Shown here piece by piece: positions 1 to 5,870 of a stretch of DNA of 7,070 nucleotides (the first letter of the stretch is position 1; each line of letters begins with the position of its first letter). Source of the stretch: an uncultured Ruminococcus sp. (GTDB lineage Bacteria; Bacillota; Clostridia; Oscillospirales; Acutalibacteraceae); contig CACXDE010000251.1 in the NCBI GenBank assembly GCA_902766305.1, forward strand, positions 1-7,070, given 5' to 3'. Below the pieces are notes generated by a model. That model saw nothing but the letters and a program-made list of their open reading frames with translations, was not told the DNA's origin and made no database searches. The translations under genes were made by a program, and so were the position numbers.

Positions 1-46
1 CGGCACTAGCACCGCCCGTGATTCATAGAAGCTGCGAATTGTGAAG

Positions 47-157
47 AAAGCAGTGCAAGACTGGTGTGAGTCCAGCGTCACGCTGGCTGGCAAGTCAAAA
101 TAAACTTGACAAGTTTATTTCTCAAAAGTAGTAAAATGTCTGATATGCCACTGCTTT
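47..157. other. Unassigned segment rich in inverted repeats; possible end of a structured RNA or mobile element
   Basis: No gene was recognised in bases 1-181. A 9-bp perfect inverted repeat, AAAGCAGTG (47-55) and CACTGCTTT (149-157), encloses smaller hairpins: GACT/AGTC at 59-62 and 69-72 (alternatively CTGG/CCAG at 61-64 and 72-75), CCAGCG/CGCTGG at 72-77 and 81-86 with a 3-base TCA loop, and the AT-rich hairpin at 98-120. This nesting suggests a folded RNA or the end of a mobile element whose body lies left of the window. The phrase GGTGTGAGTCC is reminiscent of the GGTGnAAnnCC core of cobalamin riboswitches, but the rest of that consensus is absent, and no rightward gene follows that it could control. 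The only rightward reading frame entering from the left is a 13-codon tail stopping at 42-44, too short to identify. The strand of any RNA is not known. Confidence 0.35.
97..121. terminator. Possible bidirectional terminator hairpin
   Basis: AAATAAACTTG (98-108) and CAAGTTTATTT (110-120) form a perfect 11-bp inverted repeat with a single-base centre (effectively a GAC loop). Read leftward, the stem ends in TTTATTTTGAC, a modest T-run, and it lies 62-84 bases beyond the stop of the leftward hydrolase gene, so it could end the replication operon. Read rightward it could end whatever enters from the left edge. The stem has few G-C pairs and the T-run is interrupted, so efficiency is doubtful. 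Confidence 0.4.
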
Positions 158-181
158 GAGATTTATTGAATTATCCGCTCC

Positions 182-1312
182 TCACTGACGAATCTTGTCT
201 GCTAACTGCCATACATTGAAGTTGCCAAAATTCTTCTTTGCCTGCTCAATAATGATCTCATCGCCAGCCTTAGCAAGCTCTACCAATATCCTGAAAAACT
301 CAGACCTCTTTTCCTCAGAAAAACCGGAGACTGCCTTTATAGCGGCGCTGTAGGATATAAATTTATTTTTGTTCAGTTCGTCAAGCGTAGCTGCACCCGG
401 AGCTTCTATCATATCGAACAGGGCAGATACAAAAAGTTTTTTTTCATCGTTGTTAAGACCGCCGAGCCATTTCCGGAGTGTCTTATCCATAAGAGTACTT
501 TCATTTGAAAGTCTGTCGGCTGTGACAAAGCTGTTTCCAAGTACGCACCATGTATACGGGTGATGCTGATAAATACCCTTTGCACTGCTTGTAACTACAG
601 TTCTTTTTTCATTATCTGACAGAAGAATACCTACAAGTGATGATTCCGGTATAATCTTCTTCACTTTCGGCAAAATTGTCTGGTATTCCTTTGAATCTGC
701 CACACTGCTGTTGAAGCCCGGACCATCGTTTGAATAAACAGCAATAATTCTGCCCCTGATGGATTCATTGCAGAAGGCAGAGCCGTATACCGCAAAGTTT
801 CCGCCTTTTGAGTGTCCTCCTATACGAAGCAGATTATTAATCTTTCCGGAAATAAAGTCTATATATGCCGCTGCCTCCTTCTGCCCGGGGGTTGCGGACA
901 GAAAGCTCAGATTACAATCCTCCTTCCAGCCGACTATAGTATCGTCAGTTCCTCTGAAAGCTATGTACGCTGTTTTATCCTCCGGCATAAAAGTGACTGC
1001 CGCAAATTGCAGCTGCTTTTCAGTATCAATCTTTTCACGAAAAAAGCAAACCTTCATATCCCTGAATCTTGCACACCCAGCTGCTTTTTCAAACAGCTCT
1101 GTCGGGTCGTTCAAAGGTATATTGTGCTGTATTCCTGAATCCTTCCACCTTGAATACAGCTGACTGAGCGTTATGCTTTCATCTTCGTCTATAATTCCCT
1201 TCATATTTATGTACGAAAGCTCAGAGAGAATCAGGTTATCAATATCATTGAAATTCCTTTCGGAAAACCTGATATCGCCTCTCCAATCAATATAGTCAAT
1301 AATATTGCCCAC
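182..1312 (-). CDS. Mbeg1-like (DUF2974) alpha/beta-hydrolase, putative lipase
   Basis: A 376-residue protein with the layout of the Mbeg1-like/DUF2974 family, lipase-like alpha/beta hydrolases common in Firmicutes. Seen in the sequence: FRGTDD at 119-124, where the oxyanion-hole region is expected; the nucleophile elbow GGHSKGG at 165-171 with Ser168 as candidate nucleophile; NDGPGF at 195-200, giving Asp196 as candidate acid; and QHHPYTW at 249-255 with the candidate catalytic His. No signal peptide or transmembrane segment is visible, so it is probably cytosolic. The start is GTG at 1312-1310, preceded by GGAG eight bases upstream; no ATG is better placed. It is the last gene of a leftward operon, 22 bases after the helicase loader. 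The substrate is unknown; hydrolase activity is inferred from the triad-like motifs. Its link to replication genes is positional only. Confidence 0.85.
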   Translation of the reverse strand: MGNIIDYIDWRGDIRFSERNFNDIDNLILSELSYINMKGIIDEDESITLSQLYSRWKDSGIQHNIPLNDPTELFEKAAGCARFRDMKVCFFREKIDTEKQLQFAAVTFMPEDKTAYIAFRGTDDTIVGWKEDCNLSFLSATPGQKEAAAYIDFISGKINNLLRIGGHSKGGNFAVYGSAFCNESIRGRIIAVYSNDGPGFNSSVADSKEYQTILPKVKKIIPESSLVGILLSDNEKRTVVTSSAKGIYQHHPYTWCVLGNSFVTADRLSNESTLMDKTLRKWLGGLNNDEKKLFVSALFDMIEAPGAATLDELNKNKFISYSAAIKAVSGFSEEKRSEFFRILVELAKAGDEIIIEQAKKNFGNFNVWQLADKIRQ

Positions 1313-1334
1313 TTAAATCACTCCGATAGTCCGT

Positions 1335-2333
1335 TCAGTATCTTGTATTTGTTCTTTTCATCTGCCTGATGTCGCTGCCGAAAAATTCTATGTCCTTCAG
1401 CATACCTACCATTCTTGAAACCATACGGCTGCCGTATGTTCTTTCAAGTTCATCTGTAGAAAGATTTGTACTGATTATCATTGGTTTTCCGGAATTGAGC
1501 CGGGTATTGATAATATTGTAAATTGCCGCACAAGTGAACTTCGTTACAAATTCAGTTCCTAAATCGTCAATAATCAGCAGGTCACAATCCTGCAAAAGCT
1601 GCTGGTCTGCCTGCCTTTCGTCTGAACGTCCGCTGAACTGGTTTGTTTCAAGACGTGAAAGAATATCCGGTGCAGATACGTAAATTACTCCGAAACCTTT
1701 TTCAATCAGCTTTCCGGCTATCGCAAGAGAAAGATGAGTCTTTCCCAGACCGGTTTTTCCGGCAAATATCATACCTTCGGAATATGTATCAAAATTGTCT
1801 GCATATCTTTTCATACGTTCAAGAACCTTTGACATATATGCGTATTCCGTTACTTCACTGTCATCTATCCTCCTGTTTTTGGAGTAATATTCCGGAGAAA
1901 AGGTCTCAAAGCTGCAAAGAGACAGGGGAGAGATGTTATTCAGTTCTTCGTAGGCAGTCTGCCGTACAAGCTGCTTCATACATCTGCACATTTTTCCGTC
2001 TATAAATCCCGTGTCATTACATTCAGAGCAGCTGTACCATGGCTCAAGGTAATTTTCCGGAAGACCGCTGCTTTTGAGGATTGAGGACAGCTCATCCTGT
2101 AATGCAAGACTTTTGATTTTCAGATCTTCAAGTACTTCCTTTTTATTTGCGCCTGTTATTACCGATTTTGCGGCAGCAGCTGCAATATGTACAAGCCTTT
2201 GTTCTATTTCCTTCACTCTCGGCCGGCGTCTGTAAATATCTTCACGGCGTATATCAAGCTCTTCTTCAGCCCGGAGCCTTCTCATATCCATTGTTTTCTG
2301 AGCAGATTTGTATATTTCAATGTTGTATCCCAT
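1335..2333 (-). CDS. dnaC: DnaC/DnaI-type replicative helicase loader (AAA+ ATPase)
   Basis: A 332-residue AAA+ ATPase of the DnaC/DnaI/IstB class, expected to load the replicative hexameric helicase onto DNA in the cytoplasm. Seen in order: a basic, charged N-terminal region (about 1-95), probably helical and helicase-binding; a candidate zinc site with Cys102, Cys105, Cys116 and Cys118 (CSEC...CRC), as in DnaI-type loaders; Walker A GKTGLGKT at 192-199; Walker B LLIIDDLG at 252-259; a sensor-1-like STN at 288-290; and GSRMVSRM at 301-308 supplying arginine-finger or sensor-2 candidates. The ATG at 2333-2331 overlaps the TGA of the upstream DnaD-domain gene (TGATG), with AGGAGG seven bases before it. 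An IstB-type transposition helper is unlikely because no transposase is adjacent and the partner is a DnaD protein. The loader role is inferred; dnaC and dnaI symbols are used interchangeably for such genes. Confidence 0.92.
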   Translation of the reverse strand: MGYNIEIYKSAQKTMDMRRLRAEEELDIRREDIYRRRPRVKEIEQRLVHIAAAAAKSVITGANKKEVLEDLKIKSLALQDELSSILKSSGLPENYLEPWYSCSECNDTGFIDGKMCRCMKQLVRQTAYEELNNISPLSLCSFETFSPEYYSKNRRIDDSEVTEYAYMSKVLERMKRYADNFDTYSEGMIFAGKTGLGKTHLSLAIAGKLIEKGFGVIYVSAPDILSRLETNQFSGRSDERQADQQLLQDCDLLIIDDLGTEFVTKFTCAAIYNIINTRLNSGKPMIISTNLSTDELERTYGSRMVSRMVGMLKDIEFFGSDIRQMKRTNTRY

Positions 2334-3412
2334 CAGAATTCCTCCTCGAGAATAGTATTGGTTTTCTTATATTTTTCAAGATCATATGACGGAGCACTGT
2401 CGCTGCCCGATTTTTTCTTATTCTTTTTCTTATCCTCTTCCGCCTGTTCAAGTGTACGGATACCGCTGTTGTTCCATCTTTCAAGTATGGTGTTTACATA
2501 CTTGGGTATATATTCGTGCTTTGCGTCAACGCATATCTCAAAGGCGAGCCTTACCATTTCATGAGAAAACTTCCATGTATTTAGCCAGCGGTCCGCAAAT
2601 TTTATTTCATTTTCAGTAGGTGAATGTGAGGGCAGACCGAACAGCTTCATCACCTGACTTGCTGCGCTTCTTCCGCTTGTAAGCTGCTGAATGCGCTGTT
2701 CAGCACGTTCGAGGGTATTTATTTCATCGTCCGACCAGTTTATGGCTGTTTTTTCAATGTAACGGGCATTGCACTTTCCAATCCTTGCTGCATACTGTAT
2801 AAGCATAAGAATGACCTCTACCGGCAGCCCGTCATATTCATTTATAAGCAGCAGTGTTTCCTTTTCATTGTTGCTTGTAGGTCTTCCGAATATTTCGTCA
2901 GCAGCCTGCATAAGATATGCTATGCTTGCGTCATTATTCATTCTTTCTGTAAGTCGAACCATATCAGGTTTTTCAGGACGTGAAAGTGTTCTTGATGCTT
3001 TTTTCTCTTCCGTTTCTGCATTTTTAGTATCATTTTTTTCATCAGCCGAATTATCATTCGGAGCATTATCATTATTTTTTACTGCTCCTTTGGTGACGCT
3101 TCCGGCATTATTTTCAGCTGCCGGCATATCATTATTTGTTTGGGATACTTTTTCCGGCGGTGAGAAGCTTCCTTCGTTTTCGCATATTACTCCGGTTTCC
3201 TTCCAGTACAGCATACTGTCACGAACATCAGCAGCGGACATTGACAGTGAAGCAGATATATCCTCTGTAGTAAAAGCTTCACCGGCATGACGGAGAATCC
3301 ATAGTATAACTTTAAGCTGAGCAGCCCCTGCAAGCTTTATATGCTTGTCTACGATATCGCACGGCACGGCGAAAACAGAGTTCCACGCACCTAAATTCAG
3401 TTTATATTCCAT
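2333..3412 (-). CDS. dnaD: DnaD-domain replication initiation/primosome protein
   Basis: A DnaD/DnaB-type primosomal protein, expected to bind DNA and help recruit the helicase loader encoded next to it. From this start it has 359 residues; residue numbers here count from an in-frame ATG nine bases upstream (3421). Seen: an N-terminal winged-helix-like segment (about 27-82); a polar Asn/Glu/Lys-rich linker (about 90-155) with no evident fold; and two DnaD-like repeats (about 165-245 and 255-330), each ending in the Y...W motif, YIEKTAINW (221-229) and YVNTILERW (308-316). A lysine-rich tail ends in EEEF. The start at 3412 is preferred because AAAGGA lies nine bases before it, whereas the same AAAGGA abuts the 3421 ATG with no spacing. 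It is the first gene of the leftward operon and overlaps the loader by one base. The symbol is by domain similarity; orthology to Bacillus DnaD is not shown. Confidence 0.88.
   Translation of the reverse strand: MEYKLNLGAWNSVFAVPCDIVDKHIKLAGAAQLKVILWILRHAGEAFTTEDISASLSMSAADVRDSMLYWKETGVICENEGSFSPPEKVSQTNNDMPAAENNAGSVTKGAVKNNDNAPNDNSADEKNDTKNAETEEKKASRTLSRPEKPDMVRLTERMNNDASIAYLMQAADEIFGRPTSNNEKETLLLINEYDGLPVEVILMLIQYAARIGKCNARYIEKTAINWSDDEINTLERAEQRIQQLTSGRSAASQVMKLFGLPSHSPTENEIKFADRWLNTWKFSHEMVRLAFEICVDAKHEYIPKYVNTILERWNNSGIRTLEQAEEDKKKNKKKSGSDSAPSYDLEKYKKTNTILEEEF
2341..2346 (-). promoter_or_regulatory. Ribosome binding site of the helicase loader, inside the upstream gene
   Basis: AGGAGG is seven bases before the loader ATG and is itself made by the last Glu codons (GAG GAG GAA TTC TGA) of the upstream DnaD-domain gene. 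With the TGATG stop-start overlap, this indicates translational coupling of the two replication proteins. Confidence 0.8.
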
Positions 3413-3473
3413 ATTACCCATTCCTTTATTATAAATTCATCTTTCCATTTTCAAAATCCACATTTATTATATA

Positions 3474-3502
3474 ATATTATCGGGATAAAAAAATACTGTC
3501 AA
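3474..3502 (-). promoter_or_regulatory. Sigma-A-type promoter of the DnaD-loader-hydrolase operon
   Basis: On the minus strand there is TTGACA (3502-3497), a 17-base spacer, then TAATAT (3479-3474). The -35 matches the sigma-A consensus fully and the -10 at four of six bases. It lies about 60 bases upstream of the DnaD-domain start. A TATAAT further downstream on the same strand lacks a correctly spaced -35. Confidence 0.6.
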
Positions 3503-3577
3503 AATGCACAAAGTGAAATGCTGATTTTATCAAAAATGTCGAAAAATGGTAGATTATAACAAGAAACAGAAAAACTA

Positions 3578-3606
3578 TTGACAAATTAAATTGTATACAA
3601 TATAAT
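3578..3606 (+). promoter_or_regulatory. Consensus sigma-A promoter of the gpx-ohrR operon
   Basis: TTGACA (3578-3583), exactly 17 bases, then TATAAT (3601-3606): a full consensus match at both hexamers with ideal spacing. Transcription would begin near 3613, giving a leader of about 75 bases before the glutathione peroxidase. So strong a core promoter implies it is held down by a repressor, consistent with the operator overlapping it. Confidence 0.88.
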
Positions 3607-3616
3607 CTTATACAAG
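3581..3616 (+). promoter_or_regulatory. OhrR-like operator overlapping the promoter
   Basis: A perfect 10-bp palindrome, TTGTATACAA (3591-3600), fills the end of the promoter spacer and abuts the -10. It is flanked by AAATTAAA on the left and by the imperfect palindrome CTTATACAAG (3607-3616) on the right. AATTAAATTGTATACAAT matches the core of the known Bacillus OhrR box, which is built from TACAATT/AATTGTA arms around GTATAC. Binding here would block RNA polymerase. The regulator encoded two genes downstream is an OhrR, so autoregulation is the natural inference. Confidence 0.75.
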
Positions 3617-3688
3617 AGTTACGGATACAAAAAAGCAGTTACTGACTCTTATGTATTTGCAGCTTATTTTATAAAGGAGATAGATAAT

Positions 3689-4237
3689 ATGGGCATTTAT
3701 GACTACAAAGTTACAAAACCTGATGGAACAGAAGTGTCTTTGAGTGACTATAAGGGAAAAGTAATAATAATAGTCAATACAGCAACGGGCTGCGGTTTTA
3801 CTCCGCATTATAAGGATCTTGAGGATATGTATGAAGAGTTTCATGACAGGGGACTTGAAATAATTGACGTACCCTGCAATCAGTTTGCAGGACAGACTCC
3901 GGGAACGGATGATGAAATACATCAGTTCTGTACTCTTAGATACAATACACAGTTTCTGCAGATGAAAAAGTCGGATGTGAACGGTGAAAACGAACTTCCG
4001 CTTTTTGGTTATCTCAAATCTCAGAAGGGGTTTGAGGGCTTCGGAAAGGGATCTTCTGCTCTTGCAATGGGCATTATGCTCCAAAAGATAGATAAGGACT
4101 ATAAGAACAATCCCGAAATAAAGTGGAATTTCACAAAGTTCATTGTTGACAGACAGGGAAATGTTGCTGCACGTTTTGAACCTACTGCAAATATGAAGGA
4201 AGTCAGAGCTTTTGTAGAGACTCTGATAAATGAATAA
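3689..4237 (+). CDS. gpx: Glutathione peroxidase-family thiol peroxidase, thioredoxin-dependent type
   Basis: A 182-residue glutathione peroxidase-fold enzyme that reduces hydrogen peroxide and organic hydroperoxides in the cytosol. Seen: the peroxidatic-cysteine motif VNTATGCGFT with Cys35 (cysteine, not selenocysteine); PCNQFAGQ at 62-69 with catalytic Gln69; and WNFTKF at 146-151 with Trp146 and Asn147, completing the usual Cys-Gln-Trp-Asn set. Cys81 in FCTLRY lies where non-animal enzymes carry the resolving cysteine, so the reductant is probably thioredoxin rather than glutathione. Length is slightly above the usual 160 residues because of an insert near 115-142. AAAGGAG precedes the ATG with good spacing. 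It is the first gene of the operon, 18 bases before ohrR, and follows the promoter with the OhrR-like operator. Confidence 0.93.
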   Translation: MGIYDYKVTKPDGTEVSLSDYKGKVIIIVNTATGCGFTPHYKDLEDMYEEFHDRGLEIIDVPCNQFAGQTPGTDDEIHQFCTLRYNTQFLQMKKSDVNGENELPLFGYLKSQKGFEGFGKGSSALAMGIMLQKIDKDYKNNPEIKWNFTKFIVDRQGNVAARFEPTANMKEVRAFVETLINE

Positions 4238-4255
4238 TATTTTCGGAGCAGTGTT

Positions 4256-4690
4256 ATGGAAGAAAAAAAATATGATCTGCTTAAGCTTGAGAACCAGCTT
4301 TGTTTTCCTTTGTATGCGGCTGCACGAAAGGTAACGTCAATGTACACGCCGTATTTCAGGGAAACCGGGATTACATATACACAGTATCTCGTGTTTATGG
4401 CATTGTGGGAAAAGTCGCCCTTGTCCGTCAGGGAGCTTTGCCGGATATTGTATCTTGACAGCGGAACTCTTACTCCGCTTATCAAGAAGTTGGAGAGGGA
4501 AGGATATTTAATTAAGAAACGTGATCCCGACGATGAAAGAGTAGTAGTCGTTTCTCTGACGGATAAGGGATATTCTCTGAGAGAAAATGTAGCAGATGTG
4601 CCGGAGAAGGTCGGCGGCTGTATGCCGCTCTCAGCTGAGGAAGCTAAAACGCTGTACAGACTTCTTTACAAGCTTTTAGAAGCTGAATAA
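4256..4690 (+). CDS. ohrR: OhrR, MarR-family organic hydroperoxide sensor and repressor
   Basis: A 144-residue MarR-family winged-helix dimer closely resembling Bacillus OhrR, a repressor released from DNA when its N-terminal cysteine is oxidised by organic hydroperoxides. Seen: KLENQLCF at 10-17 with Cys16 matching the sensing cysteine; Tyr30 and Tyr41, matching the two tyrosines that contact that cysteine in Bacillus; the recognition region LYLDSGTLTPLIKKLE (65-80); and the wing RDPDDERVVVVSLT (89-102). Cys122 lies 106 residues after Cys16, close to the Cys22-Cys127 spacing of the 2-Cys Xanthomonas OhrR, so disulfide-based sensing is possible; Cys62 is a further cysteine. CGGAG lies seven bases before the ATG. 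The gene is 18 bases after gpx and probably shares its promoter and operator. No ohr gene is present in this window. Confidence 0.95.
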   Translation: MEEKKYDLLKLENQLCFPLYAAARKVTSMYTPYFRETGITYTQYLVFMALWEKSPLSVRELCRILYLDSGTLTPLIKKLEREGYLIKKRDPDDERVVVVSLTDKGYSLRENVADVPEKVGGCMPLSAEEAKTLYRLLYKLLEAE

Positions 4691-4736
4691 TTTGAACTTT
4701 AAGCTCTGAGCTCTGAACTCTGAGCTTTGAGCTTAA
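4691..4736 (+). repeat. Six tandem heptamers (TYTGARC-like) forming a hairpin
   Basis: Beginning directly after the ohrR stop codon are six in-phase 7-base units: TTTGAAC, TTTAAGC, TCTGAGC, TCTGAAC, TCTGAGC and TTTGAGC (4691-4732). Because AGCTC and GAGCT are complementary, the array also folds: TTAAGCTC (4699-4706) pairs with GAGCTTAA (4729-4736), and inside it AGCTC (4709-4713) pairs with GAGCT (4722-4726). No T-run follows, so it is a poor intrinsic terminator. It may stabilise, attenuate or mark processing of the transcript between ohrR and the transporter. The array ends 5 bases before the AGAGGT ribosome binding site of the next gene. Confidence 0.85.
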
Positions 4737-4751
4737 CAATAGAGGTATGAT

Positions 4752-5870
4752 ATGGAAAAAACATCTGTTATAAGAGAAAAAGCAATAATCAGGACAAGTA
4801 TTATCGGTATTTCAGCGAATGTAATGCTTGTAATATTCAAGTCTGTCATAGGCATAGCTGTAAACTCTATTGCTGTAATACTTGATGCTGTTAATAACCT
4901 TACTGACGTGTTTTCGAGTGTAGTAACTATTGCCGGGACAAAGCTTGCAGGCAAAGAGCCGACAAAAAAACATCCATACGGTTACGGCAGGGTGGAATAT
5001 ATGAGCCAGCTTATTGTAGCTGCTATCATACTGTATGCCGGAATAAGTTCTGCCGTTGAATCAGTAAAAAAGATAATTTCTCCTGAAAAAGCTGATTACA
5101 GCACCGTTTCTTTGATAATAATATCAGCAGCGGTAGTTGTAAAGCTTCTGCTTGGTTTTTATGTAAGAAAAAAGGGAAAAGAGGTCAAATCGGGAACGCT
5201 TGAGGCTTCGGGGTCTGATGCGCTGTTTGATGCTGTTATATCCTTTTCTGTTCTTGTAAGCGCTGTGATTTATATGGTGTCGGGTATCAGTCTTGAAGCC
5301 TGGGTAGGCGCTGCTATTTCAGTATTTATCGTGAAATCCGGTCTGGGAATGATAGGTGAAGCTGTGGATGAGATGCTGGGACACCGTGAGGAAGGAGAGC
5401 TTACAAGGTCTGTAAAGTCTGTTGTATCTGAGGAAGAGGGAGTTCACGGAGTATATGATCTTCTGCTGCATGATTACGGACCTGACAGACATCTTGCGTC
5501 AGTGCATATTGAGGTTGACGATAATCTTACTGCCAAGCAGATTGACGCAATGTCGAGAAATATACAGAAAAAGGTTTATGAGGAAACCTCTGTAATTCTG
5601 ACGGCTGTAGGTATATATTCAAGAAATACCGAGGATGAACAGGCAGATCAGATGAAACAGGAGATCAGAAAGCTTGTTATGTCTCACGACGGGGTTATAC
5701 AGTTCCACGGTTTTTTTGCAGATACCGAAAACAAAAGCGTATCATTTGATATCATTATAGATTTTGCACAGGACAGAAAGAAGCTTTATGAGCATATTTA
5801 TGATGATGTCAGCAATAAATATCCTGATTTTACGATAAGAATAACTCTTGATGAGGATATTGCAGACTGA
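4752..5870 (+). CDS. Cation diffusion facilitator transporter, probably Mn2+ type, with duplicated C-terminal domain
   Basis: A 372-residue CDF-family metal/proton antiporter of the cytoplasmic membrane that exports divalent cations. Six hydrophobic segments are visible (about 12-34, 37-60, 82-104, 117-137, 155-177 and 180-200). The transport-site residues are Asn48 and Asp52 in TM2 (NxxxD) and Asp156 and Asp160 in TM5 (DxxxD). Zinc transporters usually have His in TM5, whereas N/DxxxD with DxxxD is typical of manganese CDFs, so Mn2+ is the best guess; Fe2+ cannot be excluded. The usual C-terminal ferredoxin-like domain (about 213-290, His-rich with His232, His240, His247 and His252) is followed by an extra 75-residue domain (about 298-370) that looks like a second copy. 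AGAGGT lies five bases before the ATG. It follows ohrR by 61 bases on the same strand with no clear promoter between, so co-transcription is likely. Confidence 0.9.
   Translation: MEKTSVIREKAIIRTSIIGISANVMLVIFKSVIGIAVNSIAVILDAVNNLTDVFSSVVTIAGTKLAGKEPTKKHPYGYGRVEYMSQLIVAAIILYAGISSAVESVKKIISPEKADYSTVSLIIISAAVVVKLLLGFYVRKKGKEVKSGTLEASGSDALFDAVISFSVLVSAVIYMVSGISLEAWVGAAISVFIVKSGLGMIGEAVDEMLGHREEGELTRSVKSVVSEEEGVHGVYDLLLHDYGPDRHLASVHIEVDDNLTAKQIDAMSRNIQKKVYEETSVILTAVGIYSRNTEDEQADQMKQEIRKLVMSHDGVIQFHGFFADTENKSVSFDIIIDFAQDRKKLYEHIYDDVSNKYPDFTIRITLDEDIAD

Noticed and set aside
38..96. Possible cobalamin or FMN riboswitch (GGTGTGAGTCC, TGCAAGACTGG)
   Set aside because: Only short fragments resemble the consensus; the conserved B12 box and FMN core elements are missing, and the next gene to the right faces the opposite way.
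369..1163. Rightward open frames of 64 to 134 codons opposite the hydrolase gene
   Set aside because: They lie antisense to a well-supported gene with recognisable motifs, have no ribosome binding site and no family resemblance.
1335..2333. IstB-type transposition helper ATPase
   Set aside because: IstB shares the AAA+ core, but no IS21-type transposase is adjacent; the zinc-site N-terminal region and the translationally coupled DnaD partner favour a helicase loader.
1643..3290. Rightward open frames of 77 to 173 codons opposite the helicase loader and DnaD-domain genes
   Set aside because: These are mirror frames of strongly supported genes; their Ser/Phe/Leu-rich composition is typical of antisense translation of Lys/Glu-rich coding DNA.
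4691..4736. Heptamer array as a CRISPR or an intrinsic terminator
   Set aside because: Units are 7 bases with no spacers, so it is not a CRISPR; the hairpin is not followed by a T-run on either strand, so intrinsic termination is unlikely.
3608..4954. Leftward open frames (158, 128 and 73 codons) opposite gpx, ohrR and the transporter start
   Set aside because: They overlap three genes with clear catalytic or sensing motifs on the other strand and have no promoter or ribosome site of their own.
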